64,000 nt of DNA, taken from contig NZ_JAANAT010000002.1 of the NCBI RefSeq assembly GCF_011089895.1, positions 620,001-684,000 on the forward strand. The letters are read 5' to 3'. A model generated the notes under the pieces. That model was not told the DNA's origin. It saw only the letters and a program-made list of their open reading frames with translations, and made no database searches. The first letter of the stretch is position 1. Each line of letters starts with the position of its first letter. The translations under genes and the position numbers were made by a program. This stretch comes from Mucilaginibacter inviolabilis (GTDB taxonomy: Bacteria; Bacteroidota; Bacteroidia; Sphingobacteriales; Sphingobacteriaceae). This document shows, piece after piece, positions 8,963 to 18,645 of the stretch.

Positions 8963-9000
8963 AATAACAAATCCGGTGGTTTGCCACCGGATTTGTTATT
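8963..9000 (+). terminator. terminator after the lectin lipoprotein
   Basis: A near-perfect long palindrome (AATAACAAATCCGGTGG / CCACCGGATTTGTTATT) with a tiny loop is followed by TTTAAT. It can stop transcription in either direction. Confidence 0.85.
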
Positions 9001-9041
9001 TTAATAAAGCAATGTAAAAAGTACGTAATTCACCAAAATCG

Positions 9042-9049
9042 TATATTTG
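9042..9049 (+). promoter_or_regulatory. TAnnTTTG promoter element upstream of the glycan cluster
   Basis: TATATTTG fits the Bacteroidota -7 consensus and lies 94 bp before the GT4 start codon. A -33 element is not clear. Confidence 0.4.
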
Positions 9050-9142
9050 CGCTTATTGAGCTTTGCTGATAGCAGATAACCCGGTATAAATTAGGATAAT
9101 TGTTGTTGTAGTTTTTGGTTTAGTATAAAAGATCATCGCCAT

Positions 9143-10198
9143 TTGAAACCCACTATTCTCATTACCTTCGATTCGTTAAAACGTGCAACATCAGGCATGT
9201 TTTTTTTTGAAAGAAGTTTAGGCGAGGAGATCCTGAAGGAGAATAAAGGCCGCTTCACCATATTTGGATACCTGCATAAAAAGTCTATTTACTGGTTTCA
9301 ACAACTTGCAGGTACTATTTTAATGTCGCCTTTGCACAAGGTCTTTTTCCCGGCATATAAACAGTTTGACCTGGTACATTTTACCAATCAGTATTGCAAA
9401 CTAAAGCCTGCGCGGGTAAAAGCAAAAAAAGTACTTACTATTCATGATATGAACCCGGTTCATGAAAAAACGCGCTCACCGGCACGTTATAAAAAATATC
9501 TAACTCGCCTGGGTGGTTATATAGATAACTGCGATAAGATAGTAACCATATCTAATTTTGTAGCAGGTGATATTGTTAAATATTATCCGCAGGCAGCAAG
9601 TAAGTTAACAGTTATTTATAATGGTGCGGATAAGCTTATTTTACCACAACATCATGAACCTCCGTATAAACCAGCGCGTAAATTTATATTCACCATCGGT
9701 AGCCTTGCTCCTAAAAAGAATTTTCATGTTTTACCGGCTTTGCTGGAGAATAACGAGCTGGAACTGATTATTGCCGGTAAAATAACCGATTATGAGCAGC
9801 GAATCATGGAGGAGGCAAATAAATACAATTGTACCAGCCGGGTAAAACTAATAGGTCTTATTAGTGATGACGACAAGGCCTGGTATTACAAAAATTGTGA
9901 AGCATTTGCATTTCCGTCTATAGCCGAAGGCTTTGGATTACCTGTTATTGAGGCCATGCATTTTGGTAAACCTGTTTTTTTATCAAGATACACCTCCCTG
10001 CCAGAAATTGGCGGCGACGCGGCCTGGTATTTTGATAATTTTGAGCCCGAAACCATGCAGTCAACTTTTGCCAGGGGCATGGATGAATACACAACAAATA
10101 ATATGGCCGAAAGTATCATGCAACATGCAGCTAAATTTGATTGGGAAAAAACAGCCCGGCAATATCTTGATCTGTATACCGAATGCCTGGGCTTGTAA
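9143..10198 (+). CDS. glycosyltransferase family 4
   Basis: This 351-residue GT-B enzyme probably transfers a sugar from a nucleotide sugar during lipopolysaccharide or surface-glycan synthesis. The N-terminal half has LTIHDMNPVH. The C-terminal donor domain carries FTIGSLAPKKN and the GT4 EX7E-type region FPSIAEGFGLPVIEAM. The start is TTG at 9143; it gives an N-terminus MKPTILITFDS that matches the family, and no better ATG exists. It heads a cluster of glycosyltransferases and an MsbA-like exporter. Confidence 0.9.
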   Translation: MKPTILITFDSLKRATSGMFFFERSLGEEILKENKGRFTIFGYLHKKSIYWFQQLAGTILMSPLHKVFFPAYKQFDLVHFTNQYCKLKPARVKAKKVLTIHDMNPVHEKTRSPARYKKYLTRLGGYIDNCDKIVTISNFVAGDIVKYYPQAASKLTVIYNGADKLILPQHHEPPYKPARKFIFTIGSLAPKKNFHVLPALLENNELELIIAGKITDYEQRIMEEANKYNCTSRVKLIGLISDDDKAWYYKNCEAFAFPSIAEGFGLPVIEAMHFGKPVFLSRYTSLPEIGGDAAWYFDNFEPETMQSTFARGMDEYTTNNMAESIMQHAAKFDWEKTARQYLDLYTECLGL

Positions 10199-10236
10199 CT
10201 ACTAAATATGAGTTAATCCCCTAAATTCTATTGTTG

Positions 10237-10244
10237 TATTTTTG
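10237..10244 (+). promoter_or_regulatory. TAnnTTTG promoter element of the first GT9 gene
   Basis: TATTTTTG lies 31 bp before the ATG at 10276. The same context (CTATTGTTnTATTTTTGC) recurs before the second GT9 gene, so the promoter appears to have been duplicated with the gene. Confidence 0.5.
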
Positions 10245-10275
10245 CAGATTGAAACCATTATTTTAATAAAGATAG

Positions 10276-11277
10276 ATGCCAATAATTGATCATAAAGATA
10301 TAAAGCACGTTTTAATAAGCAGGATTGACGCCATTGGCGATGTAGTGCTGCAACTGCCTGCCTGCATTTATTTAAAACAATTATATCCCGATGTGATCAT
10401 CAGTTTCCTGGGGCGAAGCTATACCAAGCCTATTATTGATGCATGCAAAGCTGTTGATCATTTTATCAATTATGATGACATTAAGCCTTTATCAAAAAAA
10501 GAAATAGCCACGCTGTTTAAAGAAAAGCATATTGATGCCATTGTGCATGAATTCCCTAAAAGCCAGATTGCCGAAGCTGCTAAAATGGCGGGCATCAAAA
10601 TAAGGATAGGGGCAACCAGTAAGATTCATCACCTTTTTAACTGCAACAGGCTAATCAGACTAAACCGGGCAGAATCAAATTTGCATGAGGCACAGCAGGA
10701 TATTTACATGTGCGAACCTTTGGGAGTTACCCATATACCAACCATTGGCACTATTGCCCGTTATTATAAGGATAACTTTAAACCTTTGGTGGAGTTGCCG
10801 CCCCAATTTAAAAACCTGCTTCAGAATGATAAATTTAACCTGATTGTTCATACCAAATCGGGAGGTAACGGGCGCGAATGGGATATGGATAATTTTACAG
10901 CGTTAATTAATAGTTTACCCCCGGATAAATTTCGTGTTTTTATAACGGGCTCGTTCAAAGAGCATCAGCTATTTAAATCCTGGATACCTCAGTTACCAGC
11001 TTCTGTAATTGATCTGAGCGGAAAAATGGATCTTGATGAATTTATAGCGTTTATATATCACGCTGATGGTTTACTTGCTTCAGGTACTGGTCCACTGCAT
11101 GTAGCCGCCGCTTCGGGTATCTATACGCTCGGTTTATTCCCGGTTTCCAAATCAATCAATGCTACCAGATGGGCTCCGCTAGGTATAAAGGCCGAACATA
11201 TAGAAAGTAATTCCGACGATTTGAGCAGCATTTCTGTTGATATGGTTAAAGAGAAAATTGAAGGCTGGCTGCAATAA
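10276..11277 (+). CDS. glycosyltransferase family 9 (heptosyltransferase-like), copy 1
   Basis: This 333-residue protein resembles ADP-heptose:LPS heptosyltransferases. The N-terminal acceptor domain has the RIDAIGDVVLQLP motif, and the C-terminal donor domain has ASGTGPLHVAAASGI near residues 272-286. It acts in the cytoplasm at the inner membrane, adding core sugars to lipid A. The next gene is a close paralogue of the same length with identical residues over most conserved blocks. The actual donor sugar cannot be told from sequence. Confidence 0.92.
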   Translation: MPIIDHKDIKHVLISRIDAIGDVVLQLPACIYLKQLYPDVIISFLGRSYTKPIIDACKAVDHFINYDDIKPLSKKEIATLFKEKHIDAIVHEFPKSQIAEAAKMAGIKIRIGATSKIHHLFNCNRLIRLNRAESNLHEAQQDIYMCEPLGVTHIPTIGTIARYYKDNFKPLVELPPQFKNLLQNDKFNLIVHTKSGGNGREWDMDNFTALINSLPPDKFRVFITGSFKEHQLFKSWIPQLPASVIDLSGKMDLDEFIAFIYHADGLLASGTGPLHVAAASGIYTLGLFPVSKSINATRWAPLGIKAEHIESNSDDLSSISVDMVKEKIEGWLQ

Positions 11278-11310
11278 AGAGGTACTATAGCCTTTAATAA
11301 ACTATTGTTC

Positions 11311-11318
11311 TATTTTTG
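11311..11318 (+). promoter_or_regulatory. TAnnTTTG promoter element of the second GT9 gene
   Basis: TATTTTTG lies 28 bp before the ATG at 11347, within sequence resembling that at 10225-10245. Confidence 0.5.
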
Positions 11319-11346
11319 CCTTATTGATATGCTATATAAAAGTTAA

Positions 11347-12348
11347 ATGCCAATAGTTGATAACAAAAAAATAACCCACATTTTAATAAACAGGATTGAT
11401 GCCATGGGCGACGTTGTGCTCCAACTGCCAGCCTGTATTTATTTAAAACAGCTATTTCCGGATGTAATCATCAGCTTCCTGGGGCGCAGCTATACCAAAC
11501 CTGTTATAGATGCCTGTAAGGCTGTTGATCATTTTATCAATTATGATGAGCTTAAAGATTTATCCATAAATCAAATTGCCGATATTTTTAAGGAAAAAGC
11601 TATCGATGCCATTGTACATGAATTCCCCCAAAGGGAAATTGCTGAAGCCGCGAAAAAAGCTGGCATAAAAATCAGGATTGGCGTAACAAGCAGGAACTAT
11701 CATTTTTTTACCTGTAATAAATTAGTAAGATTAAGCCGCAGACGGTCAAACCTGCATGAAGCACAGCAGGATGTTTATCTGTGTAAACCGCTTGGGGTTA
11801 CGCATGTACCTACATTGGGGACTCTCTCCAATTTGTTCAAAGGTAATTTTAAGCCAACAACGGAGCTGCCTGCACAAATTAAAGATCAGTTGAAAGATGA
11901 TAAATTCAACCTGATTATTCACGCTAAATCAAACGGTAATGGTAAAGAGTGGGATCTGGATAATTTCACCGATCTTATTAAGCTTTTACCTCACGATAAT
12001 TTCCGGGTTTTTATAACAGGATCACAAAAAGAACATGAACTTTTTAAAACATGGATGCCTCAATTACCAGCATCTGTGATTGATTTAAGCGGAAAACTGA
12101 CACTGGATGAGCTTATCGCATTCATTTACCATGCCGATGGCTTGCTGGCTTCCGGAACAGGACCACTGCATGTGGCAGCCGCTTCGGGAATACATACTTT
12201 GGGTTTATTCCCCATTACCATAGGTATACATGCTACCCGCTGGGCGCCATTAGGTATAAAAGCAGAGCATATAGAAAGCAACTCTGATGATCTGAGCAGC
12301 ATTACCGTTGATATGGTTTTGGAGCGGATAAATGCTTGGCTTAGTTAA
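11347..12348 (+). CDS. glycosyltransferase family 9 (heptosyltransferase-like), copy 2
   Basis: This paralogue of the preceding gene has the same 333-residue length. The N-terminus (RIDAMGDVVLQLPACIYLKQ) and C-terminal donor motif (ASGTGPLHVAAASGI) are nearly unchanged. Divergence is concentrated in residues about 85-190, the part of GT-B enzymes that contacts the acceptor. This suggests the two enzymes add the same type of donor sugar to successive or different acceptors. The pair arose by tandem duplication. Confidence 0.92.
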   Translation: MPIVDNKKITHILINRIDAMGDVVLQLPACIYLKQLFPDVIISFLGRSYTKPVIDACKAVDHFINYDELKDLSINQIADIFKEKAIDAIVHEFPQREIAEAAKKAGIKIRIGVTSRNYHFFTCNKLVRLSRRRSNLHEAQQDVYLCKPLGVTHVPTLGTLSNLFKGNFKPTTELPAQIKDQLKDDKFNLIIHAKSNGNGKEWDLDNFTDLIKLLPHDNFRVFITGSQKEHELFKTWMPQLPASVIDLSGKLTLDELIAFIYHADGLLASGTGPLHVAAASGIHTLGLFPITIGIHATRWAPLGIKAEHIESNSDDLSSITVDMVLERINAWLS

Positions 12349-12423
12349 TAAATAATAATAAGATAAAAACCGGGACGTTTAGTCCTTATAAAAACACTGT
12401 ACGCATAATAGCTGCCATTTACT

Positions 12424-12431
12424 TAATTTTG
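12424..12431 (+). promoter_or_regulatory. TAnnTTTG promoter element of the ABC exporter
   Basis: TAATTTTG lies 16 bp before the ATG at 12448. It is the third such element in consecutive genes of this cluster, suggesting separate transcription starts instead of one operon. Confidence 0.45.
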
Positions 12432-12447
12432 CAGCTTAACTTTTTAA

Positions 12448-14286
12448 ATGAAAACATATTTCAGACTATTGTCGTTTGCAAAACCAATCGAGAAATTTGC
12501 AATTCCCTATATCATCTTTACCCTGCTATATGTTGTATTTAGTACTTCTGTTTTAGGTTTGCTGAGCCCGCTGCTGAATACCTTGTTTCATGTTGGTGGG
12601 GCTGCGGATGCTAAGGCGGCTGTTGTAAATGCAAAGGATATTCCTACCTATGATGTGTCGGCCTGGTTTAAATATTACACCCATCATTTTATTACGGTTT
12701 ATGGCGAGTGGGGAGCGTTAAAGTTTGTATGTACGGTGATTGTGATAGCTGTATTTTTAGGGAATATATGCCGCTATCTATCTCAGCGGATTATGGAAAG
12801 CCTGAGAATACATACCCTGCTCAAAATAAGAAAAGCAGTATTTGATAATGTAATGAAACTGCATATGGGGTATTTTAGTAATGAGCGCAAAGGCGATATT
12901 ATGTCTAAAATAGCATCCGAAGTTCAAACGGTACAGTTTTCGGTAACGGGCACTTTGCAGGTGGTTTTCAAGGAGCCATTGATGTTAATAGGTTATTTAG
13001 TTTGGCTTTTTATTATATCGGTTAAGCTTACTTTAATTTCGTTGCTCATTATTCCGGTGGCTGGCTTTTTAATCTCCCGTATAGTAAAAAAATTGCGTTC
13101 ACAGGCAGTTGCCGCACAAAACTCTTATGCCAACATGATCAGTTACCTGGATGAAGCATTATCGGGTATCAAGATCATTAAGGCTTTCAACGCCACCGAT
13201 TTTATTATTAAGCGGTTTGACGATGAAAATGTACGCTATTCAAAAATTACCCGGTCAATGTCAAAACGGCAACAACTGGCATCCCCGGTTTCTGAAACGT
13301 TGTCGGTAACCATGATTTCTTTCATTGTACTTTATGGCGGTTATCTTATATTTAATAAACGATCAGATCTGACTGCAGGAGAGTTTATTGCTTACATTGC
13401 TCTATTTTCACAGTTAATGCGTCCGGCTAAAGCCATTGGCGATGCTTTCAGTAATATTCATTCGGGATTAGTAGCCGGCGAGCGCATACTGGCCCTGATT
13501 GACGAAAAACCACAGATACAGGATGCCCCTGACGCTGTTCCTGTAAATGAATTTAAAGATGGTATCAGACTTGAAGATGTTTCATTTGCTTATAATGAAA
13601 AACTGGTGCTAAAAGATGTGAATCTGTTTTTTCCAAAAGGTAAAACTATTGCGTTGGTTGGTCCATCAGGCGGTGGTAAATCAACATTGATGGATCTGCT
13701 GCCCAGATTTATGGAACCTCAAAGCGGCCGCATATTGGTTGATGGCCAGGATATACAAAACTTACAAACCCTTTCGTTACGCAGCTTAATGGGCTTTGTT
13801 AATCAGGATTCTATATTATTTAATGATACGATATTTAATAATATAGCTTTTGGCAAAACCAATGTAACTCAGGAACAGGTAGAAGCTGCCGCACGTATTG
13901 CCAACGCGCATAATTTTATCATGGAAACTGATAATGGATATCAAACCAATATCGGCGACCGCGGCACGAAATTATCAGGAGGGCAAAGGCAAAGGATATG
14001 TATAGCAAGGGCTGTATTAAGTAACCCGCCAATCATGTTGCTTGATGAAGCTACTTCGGCTCTGGATACAGAATCAGAGAAGCTGGTTCAGGAAGCTTTA
14101 AACAACCTCATGAAAAACCGTACTTCGCTTATTATTGCCCACCGTTTGAGTACTATCCAAAACGCCGATCTGATTATTGTACTTGATAACGGAAAGGTAG
14201 CAGAACAGGGCACACACCAGGAGCTAATTAATCATAATGGTGTGTACAAGCGTTTAATAGATATGCAAACTTTTAACGCCGAATAA
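12448..14286 (+). CDS. MsbA-like ABC exporter (fused membrane and ATPase domains)
   Basis: This 612-residue half-transporter works as a homodimer. Residues 1-340 are an ABC_membrane domain with six transmembrane helices. There is an unusual long periplasmic loop (about 45-90) between the first two helices. The ATPase domain has Walker A GPSGGGKS (K411), signature LSGGQ (509-513), Walker B IMLLDE (529-534) and an H-loop IIAHRLST. Its place among LPS-type glycosyltransferases suggests it flips lipid A-core, as MsbA does. Drug export is the alternative reading. Confidence 0.88.
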   Translation: MKTYFRLLSFAKPIEKFAIPYIIFTLLYVVFSTSVLGLLSPLLNTLFHVGGAADAKAAVVNAKDIPTYDVSAWFKYYTHHFITVYGEWGALKFVCTVIVIAVFLGNICRYLSQRIMESLRIHTLLKIRKAVFDNVMKLHMGYFSNERKGDIMSKIASEVQTVQFSVTGTLQVVFKEPLMLIGYLVWLFIISVKLTLISLLIIPVAGFLISRIVKKLRSQAVAAQNSYANMISYLDEALSGIKIIKAFNATDFIIKRFDDENVRYSKITRSMSKRQQLASPVSETLSVTMISFIVLYGGYLIFNKRSDLTAGEFIAYIALFSQLMRPAKAIGDAFSNIHSGLVAGERILALIDEKPQIQDAPDAVPVNEFKDGIRLEDVSFAYNEKLVLKDVNLFFPKGKTIALVGPSGGGKSTLMDLLPRFMEPQSGRILVDGQDIQNLQTLSLRSLMGFVNQDSILFNDTIFNNIAFGKTNVTQEQVEAAARIANAHNFIMETDNGYQTNIGDRGTKLSGGQRQRICIARAVLSNPPIMLLDEATSALDTESEKLVQEALNNLMKNRTSLIIAHRLSTIQNADLIIVLDNGKVAEQGTHQELINHNGVYKRLIDMQTFNAE

Positions 14287-14485
14287 TAGCTTGCACCATT
14301 AATAAATAGATGTATCTTATCGGAAACCGCTGATACAATCTCTTTGCGACTTGTACCTGTAAAACAAAGAGCTATGTCAGTACTTAATTGATTTTAAAAT
14401 AGATATCTCATAGTCTGCGGTTTATAAAATTTATTAACACCATTTGTTATTTTAACTGTAAATCATACGTAAGAGGAGTAAATAA

Positions 14486-15433
14486 TTGAAGATGGAAAAA
14501 AAGGGTTTTATAAGTAAATATTGGCTTAAGTATACGGATAGAGCAGGTTATAAAAAGTATAAGTGGGAACTGGCTAATTATAAATCAAACGAGTTTGCCA
14601 GCTTTTTAACGTCCTACGCCCAATTAAATACCCCAGCTAAAATAAAAAGGCTTGCGGATATTAACCATCAGATTAATTTTAACCATAGCGGCAATGCGGG
14701 AGACATTATTTATGCTTTGCCAACTATTAAAAAAATAGCCGAAACGGTTAATGTGCCAACAAATTTATATTTAAGGCCCAATCAGCCATTAATGATAGCT
14801 GCAGATAAAACGCATCCTTTGGGCAATGTAATGCTTAATGAAAAGATGATTAAGATGCTTGAGCCCTTGCTTAGCTCACAACCTTATATTCATGAATACG
14901 GGACACTAACCAATGAGTCTATTGATATTGATTTAGATTATTTCAGGGCTGGTCTGGTACCTCAGGATAAAGGTAATATTGCGCACTGGTGTGCATACAT
15001 TACCGGCGTTAACCCGGTTTTATGGCAAAAGTGGTTAACTGTGGAACCCAATTTATCATTTAAAGATGACGTTGTGATTGCCCGAAGCGAACGATACCGC
15101 AATATTTTGATCAACTATAAATTTTTAAAAAATTATGATAGATTGAAGTTTATAGGTGTAGAATCGGAGTATAAAGATATCAGAAAACAGATACCCCATA
15201 TTGAGTGGATTCAGGTGACCGACTTTTTACAAATGGCACAGATAATTGCCGGTTGCAAATTTTTTATCGGTAATCAGTCGTTCCCGTTTTCTATTGCCGA
15301 AGCATTGAAAGTTCCCAGGATATTGGAGGTATCTTTAGAGGTGATCAATGTGATACCTGAAGGTGAAAATGGTTATGATTTTCTTTTTCAGGATCATTTC
15401 GAGTCGTTGGTTAAAGAGCTTTATAACAAGTAA
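14486..15433 (+). CDS. GT9-like glycan biosynthesis protein
   Basis: This 315-residue protein is not clearly assigned. Its N-terminal NHSGNAGDIIYALPTIKK and C-terminal GNQSFPFSIAEALKVPR resemble the acceptor-side GD motif and donor-side GTGP(L/M)H region of GT9 enzymes, but the donor histidine motif is changed. The start is probably TTG at 14486, since an AAGAGGAG ribosome binding site lies 7 bp upstream; the ATG at 14492 is the alternative. It ends convergent with the GT2 gene, 39 bp apart, and probably belongs to the same surface-glycan cluster. Confidence 0.65.
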   Translation: MKMEKKGFISKYWLKYTDRAGYKKYKWELANYKSNEFASFLTSYAQLNTPAKIKRLADINHQINFNHSGNAGDIIYALPTIKKIAETVNVPTNLYLRPNQPLMIAADKTHPLGNVMLNEKMIKMLEPLLSSQPYIHEYGTLTNESIDIDLDYFRAGLVPQDKGNIAHWCAYITGVNPVLWQKWLTVEPNLSFKDDVVIARSERYRNILINYKFLKNYDRLKFIGVESEYKDIRKQIPHIEWIQVTDFLQMAQIIAGCKFFIGNQSFPFSIAEALKVPRILEVSLEVINVIPEGENGYDFLFQDHFESLVKELYNK

Positions 15434-15472
15434 AGAGCTTTTATAGATTTAAACAGGGGTATCTGGCCAGCT

Positions 15473-16120
15473 TTAAGCCAGTTTGTCATAAAAATCGTTT
15501 TGTTTTTCCTGTCTTTTAATATCCTTAATGTGGATAAGGCAGTAATCGTAGTTTTTTGTAGGCAGATTAAGCCCCCTTTTATAGCCTGTAAGTACCTCAT
15601 GAACTTTATTTTTCCATTTAATAGCCCCATTGAGTTTGATTAACCGGGGCTGATAATCCGGAAAATTAATATAGTTTTTATCGTTGATATTCCAGTTCCA
15701 TTTGTTGATATGCTCGTCGGTATATCCGTTCACAATATTTATTCGTGGTACAAAAAAGCAGTCGCTTTTCCTGTTTTTCCGGAGTACCCATTTTAACTTT
15801 TTGATGAGTGATTGTTGCGGCACTTCATCTGCATCTATCTGGAACAGGTAATTGCCAGATGCCTTTGTTATCAATGTATTTTTAAAAGTAGCAAAATCAC
15901 CATTGAGTTTTGCTTCTATTACAATTGCCCGGTCTTTATGTTTTTCTATTACAGCGCTAACAGCTATGTCTTTGGAGGTTACATCCTGAAGTATAATTAA
16001 CTCATCTTGCTTATCAATAATCGGGATCAGTGTGGTAAGTAACAGGTCGAGTTCAGTGGCTTCATTACATACCGTAATACCATAAGTGATTTTAGTATTA
16101 TTAAACAGGTTGAAAAGCAT
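15473..16120 (-). CDS. glycosyltransferase family 2 (LPS core type)
   Basis: A 215-residue GT-A enzyme with N-terminal KITYGITVCNEATEL and the DxD metal-binding site FQIDADEVPQ. The family is WaaE/KdtX-like, adding a sugar to lipopolysaccharide core. The ATG at 16120 is chosen because it directly precedes the fold. A longer reading from 16180 would overlap the upstream gene by 80 bp instead of 20. The 20-bp overlap suggests translational coupling with the next gene upstream on this strand. Confidence 0.88.
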   Translation of the reverse strand: MLFNLFNNTKITYGITVCNEATELDLLLTTLIPIIDKQDELIILQDVTSKDIAVSAVIEKHKDRAIVIEAKLNGDFATFKNTLITKASGNYLFQIDADEVPQQSLIKKLKWVLRKNRKSDCFFVPRINIVNGYTDEHINKWNWNINDKNYINFPDYQPRLIKLNGAIKWKNKVHEVLTGYKRGLNLPTKNYDYCLIHIKDIKRQEKQNDFYDKLA

Positions 16121-17303
16121 CGCAGGTGATTTTGATATGGATAAGTTGGTGTTCGTAAGTTTGCGTATCAATAAATTCAAACTTAAACATTTTCCATTTG
16201 AACACCGCAGAATTTTTTAGGAGCATTTTCTGCAAAAGCGAAAGGGGGGTATTAATTCGCCATGTAATAAATTCACTGAGCTGTTGTATTTTATTATAGG
16301 CCAGCTCATTGAAGTTTTTGCCATCAATTGATATGAGAACCCCATTTTGTTTAGATGACTCTATAGGTTTTATTCTTTCAGCCAAATCGATAGCGGTATT
16401 AAACTGTTCACGGGCTATGTAAGGTTCAGGGTCGCAATCTGTATAAATTGTAGAACACCAGGGTTCTAACTGAAATAATAATTTTTCATCACAGTTTTTA
16501 ATAATTAACCCGATGTCGTATTTCTTTTTTACGCTTGATGAGCTTTTGAAGCCCCATTTTCTGACAAAGTTCCTGTTGGAGTTTAGTTCAATTTGTTGCG
16601 TTTTATTCTGATATTCGGCAGAAAATCTGGAGGTTTTGCTGATAAAATGATAGCATAATACATCAGGTATAACTATCTTTTTCAGGTTTAACAGGCTGAG
16701 TCGTAATATCAGATCATCATCTTCACAAAACATGGGATTAAATAAGGTATCAAGCCCTCCTACCTTTAAAAGGGCATCCCTGTTTACGCATAAAAAAAAT
16801 GAGGCCCCCTGTACGTCCCTTTTAGGCTCAGTATTATCCTTTAGTATTTTATTAGTAAATGAATACAGATCATCTTTTTTGAACGAAGCTATATCTGTCC
16901 CAAAATCTTTAACAATTTTCCAGGGTCTGTGGTCATCAGCAAAAATGGGAGGTTCGACCGTTGTATAATAAAGGAGACTTTTTTGCGACAAATGTTTTTG
17001 TAATCCCTCTATAAAACCTGGCGTTAGCACCATATCATTATGGGCAAATACAACATAATCTTTTGTGGCCAATTCGGTGCACTTATTATAGGTGTGGGCA
17101 AGTGTTTTGCTTTGGGGTGAATAATAATATTTTATATGATCATCCTGCAAACTATCCAGCCATTCATTAGTACCATCCGTACTATTATAACTAACGAACA
17201 CAATTTCAACGGTAGGATATAAGCTGCGGGTGGTTTGGTAGAAGTATTTGCTGTAATCTAAATTATTTTTTAATCCTACTAATATTGAAATGTTATTATT
17301 CAT
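16101..17303 (-). CDS. glycosyltransferase family 2, long form
   Basis: This 400-residue protein begins with a GT-A domain: MNNNISILVGLKNNL, then VSYNSTDGTNEWL. The metal-binding region is AHNDMVL, with a later MFCEDDDLILRL. The C-terminal third has no recognised domain. The ATG at 17303 is preferred over 17357, since the added 18 residues are not conserved in character. It is the first gene of a two-gene minus-strand unit with the shorter GT2. It probably works on the same surface glycan as the plus-strand cluster. Confidence 0.85.
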   Translation of the reverse strand: MNNNISILVGLKNNLDYSKYFYQTTRSLYPTVEIVFVSYNSTDGTNEWLDSLQDDHIKYYYSPQSKTLAHTYNKCTELATKDYVVFAHNDMVLTPGFIEGLQKHLSQKSLLYYTTVEPPIFADDHRPWKIVKDFGTDIASFKKDDLYSFTNKILKDNTEPKRDVQGASFFLCVNRDALLKVGGLDTLFNPMFCEDDDLILRLSLLNLKKIVIPDVLCYHFISKTSRFSAEYQNKTQQIELNSNRNFVRKWGFKSSSSVKKKYDIGLIIKNCDEKLLFQLEPWCSTIYTDCDPEPYIAREQFNTAIDLAERIKPIESSKQNGVLISIDGKNFNELAYNKIQQLSEFITWRINTPLSLLQKMLLKNSAVFKWKMFKFEFIDTQTYEHQLIHIKITCDAFQPV

Positions 17304-17700
17304 TATTTCTGCTGTTTGTACTGGTAAAAATAAATATGTCTGCTGTTCTGGAAACATATTAGTACCAGCTATAGATATAAACGCTGTTGGTAAAATAAAA
17401 TTACTGACACTTTAAATTACGGGCGCAGTTTTGCACATTTTACCACCCGGCGTTTATTGATGTACTGTATTATGAATTTTTAACAGATTTTAAAATGAAC
17501 CGCAAAGTTGTGGTTTATTAAATGGAATATTATAATTATTTAATCTTATTACGTCGTTTTGTGAAAAATAAAAATAAGCTCCTGAAAGAAAGTTTATTCC
17601 TTTTTTAGTATAAAGGGCAGCATAAACTTTACCTGGGTTTTAACAGCTGTATTTTGGCGGATATTTGCTTTTATACTTATTGATCAATGATAATAAAAAC
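17304..17700. other. intergenic region without gene
   Basis: About 400 bp of AT-rich sequence between the GT2 start and the terminator of the beta-barrel gene. It presumably holds the GT2 promoter. No ORF, repeat or structured element was seen. Confidence 0.5.
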
Positions 17701-17732
17701 AAAGAGGAGCGCTTTTAAAAGTACCCCTCTTT
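17701..17732 (-). terminator. terminator of the outer-membrane barrel gene
   Basis: A stem AAAGAGG / CCTCTTT with an inner GCTTTTAAAAGT hairpin is followed on the minus strand by GTTTTTATT. It lies 18 bp beyond the stop codon. Confidence 0.75.
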
Positions 17733-17750
17733 ATTTTTATAACAGGTTGT

Positions 17751-18413
17751 TTACTGAAACTTAAATCCTAATCCAATTTGCCAAACCTGGTTGCGGAAGT
17801 CGGGCAGGTCAGCCTCATTGGAGCTGTTTCTGGAAAGGTCGATGTTGTAGCGACCCCTGATCTCTACATTACGGTTAATATCAAAGCTTACACCTACCAC
17901 ACCTGCAACATAACTCTGGTCGCCCTGGTGCCCGTCATAACGGGTTTCTACGTTGGTGCCAAAGTCACGGTAAGTATCTCTTTGCGAAGTTAAAAAGGTA
18001 AGCTGAGGGCCAATTAAAAAATTAAACCCGGGTACAATCTTGAATTTTGCCAGTAAAGGAATATCAATATAATTAGTACGTTCGGTAAAATGGGAATTTT
18101 CAAGATCGGCACTAAAGCCTTTTTGCGAAAACAGTACTTCTGGGGCGAAAGAAAAAGAGTAGCTAACAGGAACATCCAGTGTAAGCCCGACATTGAAGGC
18201 TGCAATACTGCTTGAGCTAAAACGGGAATCATAAGCATCAAGTGAATTGGCTACGTTGAGACCGGCCGTAAAACCTACTTTGATCTGATTGTCATTATAC
18301 GGCCTGCGCTGGTGTACATAACGGCGTTGCGGCCTGTTGGGGCCATAATAAGTTTGTGCACTTACTGCACCTGCTGCAAATAGACATATTGCAAAAAAGA
18401 TAAATTTTTTCAT
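17751..18413 (-). CDS. PorT-like outer-membrane beta-barrel protein
   Basis: This 220-residue protein has a signal peptide (about 1-19, ending VSAQ). A basic Pro/Arg/Tyr-rich stretch (20-42) precedes an eight-stranded barrel with alternating hydrophobic strands ending in QIGLGFKFQ. It matches the outer membrane beta-barrel (PorT/OMP_b-brl_2) class that is abundant in Bacteroidota. The exact role is unknown. It is a single gene with its own terminator. Confidence 0.85.
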   Translation of the reverse strand: MKKFIFFAICLFAAGAVSAQTYYGPNRPQRRYVHQRRPYNDNQIKVGFTAGLNVANSLDAYDSRFSSSSIAAFNVGLTLDVPVSYSFSFAPEVLFSQKGFSADLENSHFTERTNYIDIPLLAKFKIVPGFNFLIGPQLTFLTSQRDTYRDFGTNVETRYDGHQGDQSYVAGVVGVSFDINRNVEIRGRYNIDLSRNSSNEADLPDFRNQVWQIGLGFKFQ

Positions 18414-18645
18414 TTTTTATTTGTTTTTAACGGTAGCGGAACGAATCGCATGCATTTACTTTTTAAGTACGGGGCTGCAATCCTTCCTTGATTATTTTGA
18501 TTTATATAGGCATAGAGTAAAAATTAAGGAAAAGGTTTATTTAAAATATTCAATAATTCGTGTCAATTAAATTTCTTCATCAAATCTTCAAAAATCCCGA
18601 TACTTGTTACTCATTACCTGATACCATTTTATACTACATTTGACC

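Noticed and set aside
18635..18642. TACATTTG promoter match before the GH3 gene
   Set aside because: It ends three bases before the start codon, so use would give a leaderless or truncated message; chance match is likelier.
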